Shown here one piece after another: positions 35,973-49,231 of a DNA stretch of 64,000 bases. Position 1 is the stretch's first letter. The number at the start of each line of letters is the position of its first letter. The stretch covers positions 771,853-835,852 of the forward strand of contig JANAVB010006999.1 in assembly GCA_029216955.1 (NCBI GenBank), written 5' to 3'. The notes below the pieces were generated by a model. That model saw nothing but the letters and a program-made list of their open reading frames with translations, searched no databases and was not told the DNA's origin. Both the position numbers and the translations under genes were made by a program. Source of the stretch: Iris pallida (Eukaryota; Streptophyta; Magnoliopsida; Asparagales; Iridaceae).

Positions 35973-37883
35973 TCAATTCCCCACAGCATTTATATCAAAC
36001 TCGATGTTATGGAGAATACCAACCGGAGGGGTAACCAGCCCCTCAAATATCTGTCGGTTTCGTTCCCGCCATACATGCCAAACTGAGGCAGCCAGACGAA
36101 CTCTGGCGGTTCAGAACCAGTCATGTCCTCGACCCCTGCTATCCCCGAGCACCGTAATGATTTTCCCAATCCCCTTCGCGGAGACGCACACTCCAAATAC
36201 TCTACTCTGCTCCGACCATATCTGCCATGCCAGTGAACACTCGAAGAAAATATGCTTAATAGATTCATGCTCCAGACTGCAAAGCACATACTTGGGATCC
36301 AGAACCGGCACTCCAAACGAACTCAGACGATCCCTGGTCAAAAGACGGCCCAGTAGAAGCTTGTAAACATAAAGCTGCATCTTCCTGGCCAGCCCCTTGC
36401 ACCATACGAACTCGTAGTCAGAACTCTTAGGGAAGGTACGCCGGATGAGGTTGTAGCAGCTCTGGAATTGGAACTCCCCAGTTCCCGGAGTGGCTCCTGT
36501 CGGCTCCCAAATCTACCGATCAGCAGGCAAAATCGGATCAATGACAATAGTACTAATGCTCCCACCCAGCTTCTCAGTAAACCGATAAGACTCCGACCTC
36601 CACTCTCCGTCGCGAATGATACGACTACACGTCAGACCACGCCTGTCCTCCTGATGTGTCGGGGCTCCCCTGATGTCCAATAGCGAACAACGATCTATCC
36701 AAAGATCCTGCCAGAGGTCCATTCCAGATCCATCCTTCATGACCTTCCGGATAGCAGATTTGAGCACCTCCTTGTGTCTCAAGACAGTCTTGAATATGAC
36801 AGAGTGATTGTTGTCAGTAGCACACGTCCAAAAGTTGTCCTGCTTTACGTATCTGCTGCGCATCCAGTCCACCCAAAGATATCCCCTATTGATGAATCTC
36901 CAAGCCAGCTTGAGCGCGGAGGCCTCCCGAATCTCCAGCAACGGCCTGAGCCCCACTCCACCCTCCTTTCTGGGACGACAGAGCTGCTCCCAGGAGATCG
37001 CATGCATACCCCCCTCCAAATGAAATCTGTACAGAGTCGTTCGACTTTCCTAATAGTGGCAACAGAGGAAGTCTCGATTGACCATGTCATACGCCTTCCT
37101 CAGGTCCAGTTTCACACAAGCTTTTTTCCCTCCAGGTTTGCTAAATTCCCTCACCATCTCATGAGCCAGGAGACTGTGCTCAGCAATCGACCGCCCCTTG
37201 ATGAACACAACCTGATTCGAAGATACCAAGTCCTGTATGATCCCCTCCATCCGCCGGCACATAAGGTGCGTAATTATCTTATAAAGATAATTACAACACG
37301 CAATAGGTCTGAAATCCGCCAAAGCTGTCGCTCCCTCCTTCTTTGGCACCAATGTCAGAAAAGTGTGATTCAACTCTTTCAGAAGCTTCCCATTGATGAA
37401 GAATTCCTACACCACCTCCAAGACCTGATGCTTCAGAATGTCCCAATAGCGTTTGTAGAACCCAGTGCTAAAACCATCCGGTCCAGGAGCCTTGTTGGGA
37501 TCTGCCATCTTGACAATAGATTTCACCTCCTCCAAAGTAACGGGGGCAAGAAGAATGCTATTCCCATACGGGATCACCAATCTCTTCATAACAACCTCTG
37601 AGAACACAGACATGTAGTCAGTCTGGAAATATAACTCAGAATAGTACCTGACAGCCTCATCCTGGATCTCAGTCGGCTCCCCCACCAGGTTGCCATCCAC
37701 ATCAAGAAGTTGGGAGATGTGATTTCTATGCTGTCTGGTCAGGATGACATCATAGAAGAACTTGGAACAACGGTCGCCATCCTTGAGCCAGGAACATTTG
37801 GCACGCTGAGCCGTACTAATCTCCTTCTGCAGCCTCAGGATGTTAACTTTTCCAATTAGCTCCTTCTTTCTAGCCGCCAGGTC
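35973..37883 (-). pseudogene. LINE-2 ORF2, C-terminal half with deleted reverse transcriptase core
   Basis: From 37883 down: a block homologous to LINE-1 6830-7640 (NKAPGPDGFSTGF, NHTFLTLVPKKEGATAL, VKLDLRKAYDMVNRDFLC) ends near 37050. It then jumps directly to sequence matching LINE-1 8300 (VATIRKVERLCTDFIWR). About 650 bp that would encode GLRQGDPLSPYLF and the ADD active-site box are missing. The zinc-binding C-terminus follows (HIFFECSLAWQIWSEQ) and a stop lies at 35973-35975. The remaining EN part of ORF2 is at 45096-46048. Confidence 0.88.
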
Positions 37884-37888
37884 CCCAT

Positions 37889-39963
37889 TGTAATGACCCG
37901 CTCCGCCCTAGCGGAACACCGATTCAAACGACAAGTACAACGACTCAAACGAGCCGTCGACTCGAAGAGTTGTGTCGACCCGATGAAGTATCGATGTGAA
38001 TCGATGCAAGACTTATATTGGCCCGGCAAAGATGAATCCAGACTTAGACTTTCAAAGGCGCGCTCGGAGTATCCCTCGGTCGATCCGAACATCGCTAAGG
38101 TGGGTGGCTCCGATGAACCCGTCTTTGCTTAGCCTAGGCACATAATAATACAGACACTATTGCTAGAATCGCTAGGCGATAACACCGCGCATGCTAATAA
38201 ATGACTCAACGCATCTAGCTAAGGGAATAATCCCATCTTGTATGCTTGTATAGAATATGGAAAAGAACATGAAAAATGTGAGATCTCTCGCACCGTGCTC
38301 CACGCTCGTTCTAATACACGAGCTTACGTTTATGTTCCTTATATGTTCAACAATGAAACAATGAATGGGTTACAACAATGGAACGGGAAGACTATCAACA
38401 TAGTCGTTCCAAGTAGAGTATAGCAACATTAAAAAACTATGGGACCGATGGGTCGCCAAGGCGACTCCCGCATGGGAAGTTGCATAATATATGAATGAAA
38501 GAATGAATAAATAAAGAATGAATGAATGTGTGAATGAATCAAATGAACGAACGGACAAGTGAAAAGAAAGAATGAATAAAAGATATAAAAAAGGAATGGT
38601 TAGCGACAGGTATGACGGACACGTGCAACGGGGCTCGCTACCCGCGCTGCACGGATGCCAACCTGGTCGATAACGCATTATGGCTAAGGGTTAGACTACG
38701 GCTCGGAGACAGCCGTTGATTAAAATGACAAATAAAACGAAATGGTCGTGGACACCTCCATCGTATACGGAAGAGAGGCAAAATAAGGGATTTCCAGCGG
38801 CACGGTCAAAGTGTGAAGGACGTGCCGGTCCGGACGGAAATCAAAATTTGGCTTATGTCCATGGCCTGGGGGTGGGCTTGGCCACCCAGGAAGACGTAAG
38901 GCCGGGTATTTCAAAAGACTATCAGGGTGTACCAAGCCGCACGCCATGATAGGTGAGAAATTACCAAGGGAGAAACATATCCAAATTGGCTTGTGATGCC
39001 AGCGACTAATGCATATAGATTAAGTGGGCTTTGCTGGTGGCAATCCACGTGCAAGTCCTTGCATTGAAATCAAAGTAGTCTAAGTTAACTAAATAAAGTG
39101 CCTTCTGAACAGGCTTGAATATAACACACCAGATAATCGAGAGTACTTCGGCAAAGGGGTTAGAAAATACGCCTACGACGTGCTAGAACCCGAGGCAGGG
39201 ACACGCCCTTGACATTGAAAGTTCACATGATTCACGTTAAGTTATTTCCTATGAATTATTGACTAACTTGGTTTACTTTGGACAAGGAAGGCCGGACGGT
39301 AAGTATGGGTAAGTCGTGCATGTATTTTCATGCAGTACATTAAATTTGGCAACACGAGATATGTTATGAAATATGCATGAAACTGATCCTAAGGCAAGAT
39401 TAGAAAGACAATGAATGATAGACGGTGCACGAAAGTAAATAGAACGTGTTTGGTAATGATAGCATTGTGGGCGAGCTAGCCTCCCCACCAGTGCATAACA
39501 ATGTACTGATAACCCCACAGTCTGCTTACAGGATGCAGGAGACGTCGTCGGGTACGGAGCTTCCCTCGAACGTGCTAAGGCACGAAGCTATCTCTGGAGC
39601 CTTGGAGCATTGCAAGGAGCTGAAGCACCCTATACAGGACATAATGTATCGGAACATCGCCATGAATCATTTCATCTTGTAAGCCACTTGGCACGCCTTT
39701 TATATTTCAGAGAGAGAGAGCTTGAGCGATTTGTAATATCGGCCTAGCGCCGCTTGTAAACTTCTTGAATATCAATAAAGAGTTGAATTCGCTTCAATTT
39801 GTGTTCATTTTACTTTCCGCTGCAAATGGGGACACTCTGTGAGACTCTGTGGCCTAGCTCGAATCGGCCATTTTTGGACATAGCCTTGCACGGGCGCAAC
39901 CTAGGCCCGTGCGGCATCATGTCTTAGCGGGGACAAACGCTCCTATGGGAGCGGGGTGTGACA
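37889..39963 (+). repeat. 5' LTR of the 37889-45090 element
   Basis: 2,075 bp, highly similar to 43010-45090. It contains a (GAAT)n-type stretch near 38490-38580 and CAATAAAGAGTTG near 39770 as a likely polyadenylation region. Short open frames in it recur in the other LTR and are not genes. Confidence 0.95.
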
Positions 39964-42900
39964 GATTGGTATCAGAGCACGGCTTTACGTCCTTGGACTT
40001 TATTTCGATTTTCTCAGTTTTGAAAGCTCGTTAAAACAAAAGAAGTATACGCTCTCTCTCGTTGTGCCTCGGGATGTTCCATACAATAAGTCTAATATTT
40101 TCAAAAGCTCGTACAAGTACTCGGTTGAACGGGATCGATAGGCGGAGGCCTTTGTGCCGAACCACGACGTACTTGAGTTGGAAGGAACCGATGCTAAGAG
40201 TTACAAATGCAAGACGTGCTTGAATAACCTTATGCTGACAATAGCGAACGAGTACGCGAGATGGAAGTATAGTTCGAACGGGATGGTTACGCATGCAGCC
40301 TTTTGGCGATGTTGTACCGAGTGTCGCGCACCTAGGCCTTTTGGTGCAAACGAGTTTGTGAGCGAGACCGACTATCGCTCGGACGAGAATAAGTGAGACT
40401 TAGAACGTATGTCGATAGAGACGCTACTTGACCAACGCTAAAACGAACGCGGGGGAAAATGATTCTTAGACTTTGAGGAATGGGCGAACGCGCGATTGAA
40501 CACATCGATTGGGAATCGAATGATCTTTTAAGGATTTGTAGAATGACTTGACCCCGAGTGGTGTATGTGATAGGTTCGAAGAAGAATAAGAGCGAGTGTC
40601 GACGACTAGTCGAGTGGCTCGAACCCTGAGTGGTGTATGGACGTTATAAAAATTGTTCGAGCGAGACTAAAGGATTTACGGAGAGTACGAGTATGTCGGC
40701 AAGCGATGATATCGCACAAAGCCTTAGAACGAGTAACGCTTAGTTGGTTGCGACTTTGAGAGTCTCAGACGAGGGATCATTCGGACGAATCAAGAATACG
40801 TAGTGCAAATTACGAAACGATCGAATAGAGAGTCGAAACGATAAAGTAAATGGGTGTATTGGTCGAGGAAACGTAGCGAATCGTACATACGATTTTAAAA
40901 TTGGTCGAATGGATTGAAACTTGAGTTAAGACCAAATACTCAGATGAAATCGAAGTTAGCACGATCGGAAGATAGCGTGCATGGAAAACGTTGGGTTGGA
41001 GATACGAGAATGACTAAGGAATTGAAATTGATGTTGCTCGATGAAGAGTTAGCACGAGACAATACGAATTGAGGAATTAAGTTGCACGACTCGGAATTCA
41101 TTGCAAAAGGAAGATCGTCAGGTTATGTACATCATCGATGGTATTGAGGCGTATCAAAGATCGATGTACGATAACCCGGGGGTACTCTGATTTGATGAAT
41201 GATGATCGTGTTAGAAGTTATTGTTTTGAAGGATACTATATTGGAGAATTTGGATAAGAAATAAACGTTTGGATGAAGAAGGGAAGTGACTTGATTGTTC
41301 GGTGATAACCACAACGACAACGATCTTATCTTGAGCGAGCGCAACTCCAGTCTCGCACATGCTTCACATCGGATTTGGGACGAGCGTTCCGCGTGAGCGT
41401 TGGCATGGTAATTCATGTTCAGCGGGAATGATCGAACTCGAAATACCTTGACATGGCAATTTTGATTGCTACGACTTGTGGTTTGAAGCGAAGACAAATT
41501 TGAGGATTGATCGGACGTATAATAGACGACGAAGTAAAGTCAAGAATTGAGTAGGCCCAATCTGCGTATCAAAAATGAGTAAGTCTAGACGCAACGCAAG
41601 AGTTACGTCCCGATGAGAACGATTATTCCGTGGGAATGTCGGCATGGTGATTCATGTCCGCCGTAGATAATCAGACTTGCGTGAGATCGGGGCACGACAT
41701 ATTGCAAGGCTAGACGACCTTGTGATCGACTACGTAAATTGGATAGGTAAACTGTATCAAAACATACTTGAAGAGATAGATTACGATAATTGCTAGTACG
41801 GACGCACGATATTAACATGTCGAGGATTTGGTTGAGGATAACCTATCATAGGATGACTTTCCTAACGAGTTCGGACTTGGAACGGAGAATGTGTTGAGGC
41901 GAATAGGGTGAACGCTGCGTGATGTTTAGAAGTTTGAGTGGAGCGAACTTGGGTAGAAACTCCCGTACAACGAATAAATGGTTTGACCATAGGATTTGGG
42001 GCGAGCGTCGTGCAACGACCTTGCACGATGAGCCACGGACTTGACTTATAACTATGACCTGTGAGCTGACCTAACGGATAGACGGACGACCCTATGCCGA
42101 GTGATTGAACCTGTGCGATTGACATTACAATGTCGTCTGAACGGACGATAAACTTGGGGCAACAAGACTTAGAGTAGGACGGGAAACTGGGAGTGTGCGT
42201 GAACGACGACGAGATTGACCCCAAACGAAGGGAATGATAGGAATGAATGATGCGCAAGTAAAGTTGGGATAACGAATTGAATCGTTGATAGGAAGATATA
42301 CTCGATGATGGTGCAATACTTGGTCTTAAATCGGACGAAAATTACTTAGACTTGGTCGACCCCGCTAAGAAGAAATCATACTGATTTCGTGGACAAGAAT
42401 GCTTGAGAAGCGATTTGGGTCATCTCGAAGACTGAGATAAACGATAGTGAGATGCACACGAGTTCGGTTTTAAATCAAAAGTTAGCAAAACGATCGACAA
42501 ATCAAAACTATCACGAGTAGCTTGTCCGACTTCGCTAATCGCTAAGCTTGGTTGAAATGTACGTATTCGAGGGACACCTTGAATATGTGCACGATCCAAA
42601 CTCAGCGGTATGATGAACTCGAATGCAGCTGCAAGTGGGTGTTGAGATGCGCATGAACGAATGAGTGAGTTGCCTCAGCCTACGACTCTCGCGTTTAATG
42701 AATTTCTACGCACCCTGTGCAACCATTATAGTTCCATGACACAACAAAATAGCAACCAAGTCGAAGAAACATGACGATTGAATAAGTACCATTAAGTCTA
42801 AAATGAATGAACAGTCGTTCCACAAAATTCACCAAACATATGCAACGCAAAAGTTGGAAGAATAACCGAGTATAGTTCGATGCCATCGAACGATAAAACC

Positions 42901-43009
42901 ATTCGATAAAAAATTGTCTAAGATGCACACACGGCATGAGTTAAGGAACGATAGGATGACCCGCACTCAGGAAGTCTCGGAGACGAGACTTGTTTTGAGT
43001 GGTGTATTA
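39964..43009 (+). other. Non-coding internal region of the 37889-45090 element
   Basis: The primer-binding site TGGTATCAGAGC is at 39967-39978. The rest is unusually rich in CG and TCGA (for example GTCGACGACTAGTCGAG near 40597), with no frame over about 130 codons and no retroelement domain. A short frame at 40154-40396 contains two CXXC pairs (KCKTC, CCTEC) but starts with GTG after an in-frame stop, so I do not call it a gene. No convincing polypurine tract was seen before 43010. Confidence 0.75.
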
Positions 43010-45090
43010 TGTAATGACCCGCTCCGCCCTAGCGGAACGTCGATTCAAACGGCAAGTGCAACGACTCAAACGAGCCGTCGACTCGAAGAGTTGCGTCGAC
43101 CCGATGAAGTATCGATGTGAATCGATACAAGACTTACATTGGCCCATCAAAGATGAATCCAGACTTAGACTTTCAAAGGCACGCTCGGAGTATCGCTCGA
43201 CCGATGCGAACATCGCTAAGGTGGGTGGCTCCGATGAACCCGTCTTTTCTTAGCCTAGGCACATAACAATACGGACACTATTGCTAGAGTCGCTAGGCGA
43301 TAACACCGCGCATGCTAATAAATGATTCAATGCACCTAGCTAAGAGAATAATTCCATCTTGTATGCTTGTATAGAATATGGAAAAGAATATGAAAAATGT
43401 AAGATCTCTCGTACCGCGCTCCACGCTCGTGCTAATACACGAGCTTACGTTTATGTTCCTTATACGTTCAACAATGAAACAATGAATGGGTTACAACAAT
43501 AGAACGGGAAGACTATCAACATAGTCGTTCCGAGTAGAGTATAGCAACATTGAAAGACTATGGGACCGATGGATCGCCAAGGCGACTCCCGCACGGAAAG
43601 TGGCATAATGTATGAATGAAAGAATGAACAAATAAAGAATGAATGAATGAATGTGTGAATGAATCAAATGAACGAACGGACAAGTGAAAAGAAAGAATGA
43701 ATAAAAGATAAGAAAAAAAGGAATGGTTAGCGACAGGTATGACGGGCACGTGCAACGGGGCTCGCTACCCGCGCTGCACGGACACCAACCTGGTCGATAA
43801 CGCATTATGGCTAAGGGTTAGCCTACGGCTCGGAGACAGCCGTTGAGTAAAATGACAAAAAAAAACGAAATGGTCGTGGACACCTCCATCGTATACAGAG
43901 GAGAGGCAAAATAAGGGATTTCCAGTGGCACGGTCAAAGTGTGAAGGACGTGCCGGTCCGGACGAAAATGAAAATTTGGCTTATGTCCATGGCCTGGGGG
44001 TGGGCTTGGCCACCCAGGAAGACGTAAGGCCGGGTATTTCAAAAGACTATCAGGGTGTACCAAGCCGCACGTCATGATAGGTGAGAAATTACCAAGGGGA
44101 AACATGTCCAAATTGGCTTGTGATGCCAGCGACCGATGTATATAGATTAAGTGGGCTTTGCTGGTGGCAATCCACGTGAAAGTCCTTGCATTGAAATCAA
44201 AGTACTCTAAGTTAACTAAATGAAGTGCCTTCTGAACAGGCTTGAATATAACACACCAGATAATCGAGAGTACTTCGGCAAAGGAGTTAGAAAATACGCC
44301 TACGACGTGCTAGGACCCGAGGCAGGGACACGCCCTTGACATTAAAAGTTTACATGATTCACGTTAAGTTATTTCCTATGAATTATTGACTAACTTGGTT
44401 TACTTTGGACAGGAAAGGCCGGACGGTAAGTATGGGTAAGTCATGCATGTATTTCCATGCAATATATTGAATTTGGCAACACGATATAGGTTATGAAATA
44501 TGCATGAAACTGATCCTAAGGCAAGATTAGAAAGACACTGAATGATAGACGGTGCACGAAAGTAAATAGAACGTGTTTGGTAATTATTGCATTGTGGGCG
44601 AGCTAGCCTCCCCACAAGTGCATAACAATGTACTGATAACCCCACAGTCTGCTTGCAGGATGCAGGAGACGTCGTCGGGTGCGGAGCTTCCCTCGAACGT
44701 GCTAAGGCGCGGAGCTATCTCTGGAGCCTTGGAGCGTTGCAAGGAGCTGAAGCACCCTATACAGGACATAATGTATCAGAACATCGCCATGAATCATTTC
44801 ATCTTGTAAGCCACTTGGCACGCCTTTTATGTTTCAGAGAGAGAGAGCTTGAGCGATTTGTAATATCGGCCTAGCGCCGCTTGTAAACTTCTTGAATATC
44901 AATAAAGAGTTAAATTTGCTTCAATTCTTGTTCATTTTACTTTCCGCTGCAAATGGGGACACTCTGTGCGACTCTGTGGCCTAGCTCGAATCGGCCGTTT
45001 CTGGACATAGCCTTGCACGGGCGCAACCTAGGCCCGTGTGACATCATGCCTTAGCAAGGACAATCGTTCCTACGAAAGCGGGGCGTGACA
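43010..45090 (+). repeat. 3' LTR of the 37889-45090 element
   Basis: 2,081 bp, ending GGGGCGTGACA, followed by the duplication CCCAT. Differences from the 5' LTR are mostly transitions, many at CG sites. Confidence 0.95.
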
Positions 45091-45095
45091 CCCAT

Positions 45096-46048
45096 TAAGC
45101 ATGTCAGCTTGCATGTCTTGCTGGATGGCTCGCAACTCTACCTCCTTGTCTTCTAAGGTAGACTTGGGCAACCCCTTCACCCAACTCCGAAGCGCCTTCT
45201 TCGTGGCCTTGAGACGACGTACCAAGCGAAACTGGGCCGTCCTCTTCTGACAGCTAGTGAGCCCCTTTGAGACAGCCTCCAGGTAGACCTCCGAGAGATA
45301 CCAACTGTTGTTGTACATGAAAGGCCGGGGCTTCCCAGAAGACCGAAGAGTGAAGCCAACCCGGATGGGAGAATGATCGCTCGTCCCAGCGGCCAGGCCC
45401 TCAACCGAAGAACTGGGGAAATGCCGAAACCATTCCCCATTGCCCAGAGCTCGATCAAGCTGGCAGGCAACTCTGTTTCGGATTGCTTTGTTGTGCCAAG
45501 TCCAGATGAAGCCTGAGCGAGCCAATCCCTGGAGCCCCGCTTGGAGGAGGCATCTCTGGAAATCATAAAGGATAGAGTCTGGAACTGATCGACCACCCAC
45601 CTTCTCTCCTCGGTGCAGAAGGGTATTGAAGTCCCCGATCAGAAGAAGTGGAAGGAACTACGAATCTGCAGCAGCGGCAACACGAGATATATCGCTCCAA
45701 AGGGACTCTCGTCTCCTTCTGTCGTTGTGGTCGTAACCGCCCCCAGCAAGAACCGAAAGCCACCCTTGTTCGAGAAGGAGATGGCAATCAACTGTTCCAT
45801 CATCAAGATCAAGTCACCATTCCAGCTCTTCGAGTTCCAACGAACCCAAATTCTGGCCATGTCACAAAGAGCCAGGTTGTGAAGTTGGACCCAATGAGAT
45901 GGGGTCCGTCGAGCAAGTGTCTTTTCACCTTTGATCTCAGATTCTAATAGAACAGAAATGTCACATTTCTCTCTGTAAAGCACCCCACAAATCTCTCTCG
46001 ACCTCCCTAGAGAACACGCTCCCTCACATTTCAGGCGATAATAGCCAT
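45096..46048 (-). pseudogene. LINE-2 ORF2, N-terminal endonuclease part
   Basis: The start codon at 46048 lies three bases after the ORF1 stop, as in LINE-1. Endonuclease blocks match LINE-1: NVREGACSLG-like start with a stop replacing the Trp, LLESEIKGEKTL, MARIWVRW, FNTLLH-type GDFN region near 45630, TWHNKA, VACQLDRALGNGEWF and SDHSPI (about 45370-45390). Frame changes occur near 45600-45700. The reading is cut at 45096 by the LTR insertion and resumes at 37883. Confidence 0.88.
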
Positions 46049-46051
46049 TAA

Positions 46052-47334
46052 TTAATGAGAGGATGTGTCCCCTGGGAAACACCCGAATCAGCACCTGGAG
46101 AATGTGCTACATCCGACGCTAAGAGATCATCCTCCATCCCAGTCGGAATGGCCGGCTGGGGAATGACCTGAGAGAGTACCAACGCCCAGGCAGGATTGTC
46201 GACACACACCGCCTCCTCTCTGTCAGTAGGATGTCCTCCTCCCTGGAGGGGCTGTCACTCAGCGGACCGACAGCATGTCTCTTCCGACAGTAAACCTGCC
46301 CCTCAGTTGAGCCGCCACTTCCTCGTACCTCAATCCCCGACGCCGCCATGCCTCTAGTAACTATACTACTTTGCCTCGGGCAAGTGGCCAACGCCCCACT
46401 CGTAGGAGCAAGCTGGCTAGAGATAATGAGGCGCATCCCACCATCACTCACTGGATGAGTATCCTCTCCCACCAAGACCTCCTCTCCACTGTCATCTCTG
46501 AAATCTATGTCACAGGGTGAGTCTGGAGCCTCACTCAGAGGATTTGTAGGCTCCACCTGAGGTTCGACCGCCGAACAAGTACTGGCCAGATGCCCGAAAC
46601 AGGAACATCGTGAACAGGTAGGTAGGACCCATTCATATTCCACCTTCTGAGTAAGCACCTCTCCAGAAGGAATCTCATATTCCACCATCTTCGGTAGCTC
46701 CCCCCAGCCCGAATCTCCACAAAGATCCTGGCGTACATCAACCTCGACCGAAAGGCAGTAGCATCATCCGCCTTGATCGGGGTGCCCACCAAACTCGCCA
46801 GACGCATCAGCAATGGTATACTCCAAAACCGGACAGGGAACTCAGGAAAGCGGATCCATACAGGGATGGCATTCAGAACTTTTCTCTCACATCGAAGCTC
46901 CGGGGTCCATTCTTTTAGAATGATAAGCCTACCGTCGAACGTCCAGGGGCCGCCTTGGAGGATCCTAGCGACATCCTCTGCAAGTCCGAACTTCACATAA
47001 TAGAAGCCGTTCTCGCGGGCAAAGAACTCCATACTCCCCTTAGGCTGCCAGACACGAGATGCATAACCCCGGATCTGTCCTTAGAAAGGCTTGTTGCCTA
47101 AAACATATAGAACGAGGGTATTCTCCCAGTATGCAGTCACCTTCTCTATCTCCTCCGTAGGGAACGAGGCCCGGAAACTCCTCCCTGCCTTGATCGGCGG
47201 CACGTACTCCATCGATGTGGGACTTTTTGGCCCCACAGATCTCTGCCTAGGACCGTCCAGCCGGCTGAGTAGTCTCCCCATGTGGCCTGGGGACAACCTC
47301 CGGACGGGGAGACTCAGATCCCTGAACACTGAAA
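46052..47334 (-). pseudogene. LINE-2 ORF1, main part (DUF4283-like region and CCHC knuckle)
   Basis: GFYYVKFGLAEDVARILQ and GPWTFDGRLIILKEW give the DUF4283-like region. After a frame change at the same place as in LINE-1 the knuckle CSRCSCFGHLASTC follows (CX2CX4HX4C, about 46580-46625). A stop lies near 47081-47083. The N-terminal end resumes beyond the solo LTR at 49232. Confidence 0.87.
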
Positions 47335-47339
47335 TCCAC

Positions 47340-49226
47340 TATCACACCCCGATCCCGGAGGATCGAAAACTAGCCACTGGGCATGATGTCGTACAAGTCT
47401 AGATTGCACTTGTACAAGGCAAACCATTACAGTTCCTGGTAATTCTTAAAAAATATCGACAACGCAGCGGAACCAAGCAGATAAATTGAAGTCACACAAG
47501 ATATTAAAGAATGTATCTCTTTATTGATAATCAAATGGATTACAAGACTTGCAGCGGAATACAGAGTTTACAATTGATTACAAGACTCTTTGAATAGCCA
47601 ACTGAATGTATACACTTGCCCTTTAGGCTACAAATGAATATACCGACTTCTTTACAATGACTTGCCAATTAGGCTACAATCTCACTGGTACATCTGAGTT
47701 CCACTGTTCCATACATTATGTCCCGTATAGCAGAAGACATCATCTTGAAAGAAGAGCTTCTGCACACCCATCCGATTCATCGATGCCAAGTACTGATTCA
47801 CAGGATTTCCCCCAAGCAAACACCTGTAATATTGCCCACAACGTGGGTCAGTACATCATCAATGTACTGGCGAGCGGTGCTGGCCCAACTCACCTAAGAA
47901 GACAACACTAAGTAATCATGTTACAGAACATTATTAACAGTGGTCTTTCTTGTTGCCTTAGGGTCAATTTCATGTTATAGCCGACAAGAAGTAAAGCATG
48001 CAAATCTCATAGCCATCATAATTTAAAGCATACTGTTATCACCCTTTGGTGATTCTTACCCACGGTCGTGTAGCCATCCCTGTACATTTATAATACTTAC
48101 TCTGCCTGCACAAGACATTGTTAGAAACAATATCATGATTCAATATGAATATCACCGTTCAGGTGATTCTTACCAACAGCCGACATCCTTCCCTGTATTT
48201 GAGTAATAACTTATTCTGCCTGCATAAGACATCATTAGCACCTGACCTATCTATATGAAGGTCACTGGCGACACGCCATCCTGGACCGTCTTACAGGTAT
48301 ACAGTGCCCTTGCCAGTGCAGGTAGCTAGCCCCACTGCAAGTCCTGTATACCGTGCTACTACTTTAGCACTGCCACTACTTCGGCATTGGTTTCCCCTAG
48401 GACGAACCGGGTTCCATGGCCCAGGAATACCGTTCGAGAAACCACCTTGTCGACAAGTCCATGACCATGCAACTATATGCAACTTATCTAAGAAGAAAAC
48501 ATATAATGCATGATAAGAAAAACTAAGCAAAACCATCATTCTCATTCATATTGCCATCTTGCCATCTAGCCATCTTGCCTTGAGCCAATGCTCACATTAT
48601 CATCTGTCCAATCCAGGGTCTTGGCGTAATCAACATTCTACATCGGCGACAGGATAATAGAATGTTGTTACCCAATGCCTTGCCACATCTTTGATACCAA
48701 ACATCTTTCCAACCAAACTCAATGTACTCACCGCCCAATTCCTGGGACTTAGCATCTGTTTAGCATTCATTCATTTGAATGCAATTCAAGCATACTCACT
48801 GCCCAGTTCTTGGGTCTTAGCATCTGTTTTACCATTTATTCATTGAGCTAAAGCTCAATATACTCACCGCCCAAGTATTTGGGACTTTGCCATCACCTGT
48901 CATGTAATTCATCGCAATAGTGTACAAGCATACAATTCATCTAGCCACACCAGTTTACGTTCAGGTGATTATTATCTTTCATTATCTTTCCAAATTCCAT
49001 GCAAGGTGTTATTGAACAAACTCAACTAGAAACATAGCATACTCATCCTTATTTTAAGCGTGAAGCTAAAGGATCTTTGAAGGGTTCAACACTACTCACA
49101 TTCATAGGACGATTCCCGCCACGATCGCATAGTCTTCCAAGCGATCCTTCGCATAATCCCAAGTCCAACAAGGCTTCATCGAACCAACCATCCAACATAA
49201 GGCATCTTGCGGGTCGGGGCACTACA
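47340..49226 (-). mobile_element. Solo LTR (gypsy-like) in LINE-2 ORF1
   Basis: Minus-strand ends are TGTAGTGCCCCGACCC and GGGGTGTGATA; the last is probably a mutated GTGTGACA. The duplication GTGGA (TCCAC on +, 47335-47339 and 49227-49231) flanks it, and LINE-1 has the uninterrupted site (near 4557). ATCAATAAAGAGATAC near 47510-47530 on the minus strand is a likely polyadenylation region. Internal direct repeats lie at 48040-48250 (two units with GGTGATTCTTACC) and 48715-48900 (three units with CTCACCGCCCA or similar). No internal retroelement sequence is left, as expected after LTR-LTR recombination. Confidence 0.88.
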
Positions 49227-49231
49227 TCCAC

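Larger units (their letters stand above)
37889..45090 (+). mobile_element. Non-coding LTR retrotransposon (LARD-like) inserted in LINE-2 ORF2
   Basis: Two LTRs of 2,075 bp (37889-39963) and 2,081 bp (43010-45090) start TGTAATGACCCGC and end GTGACA. The duplication CCCAT lies at 37884-37888 and 45091-45095. The same site is uninterrupted in LINE-1 (near 6815). TGGTATCAGAGC at 39967-39978 is a clear methionine-tRNA primer-binding site. The 3.05-kb internal part has no recognisable gag or pol, so the element would depend on proteins from another element. Confidence 0.94.

Noticed and set aside
40154..40396. Short frame with two CXXC pairs as a zinc-binding gene
   Set aside because: It follows an in-frame stop and opens with GTG; the first ATG comes after the first CXXC pair.
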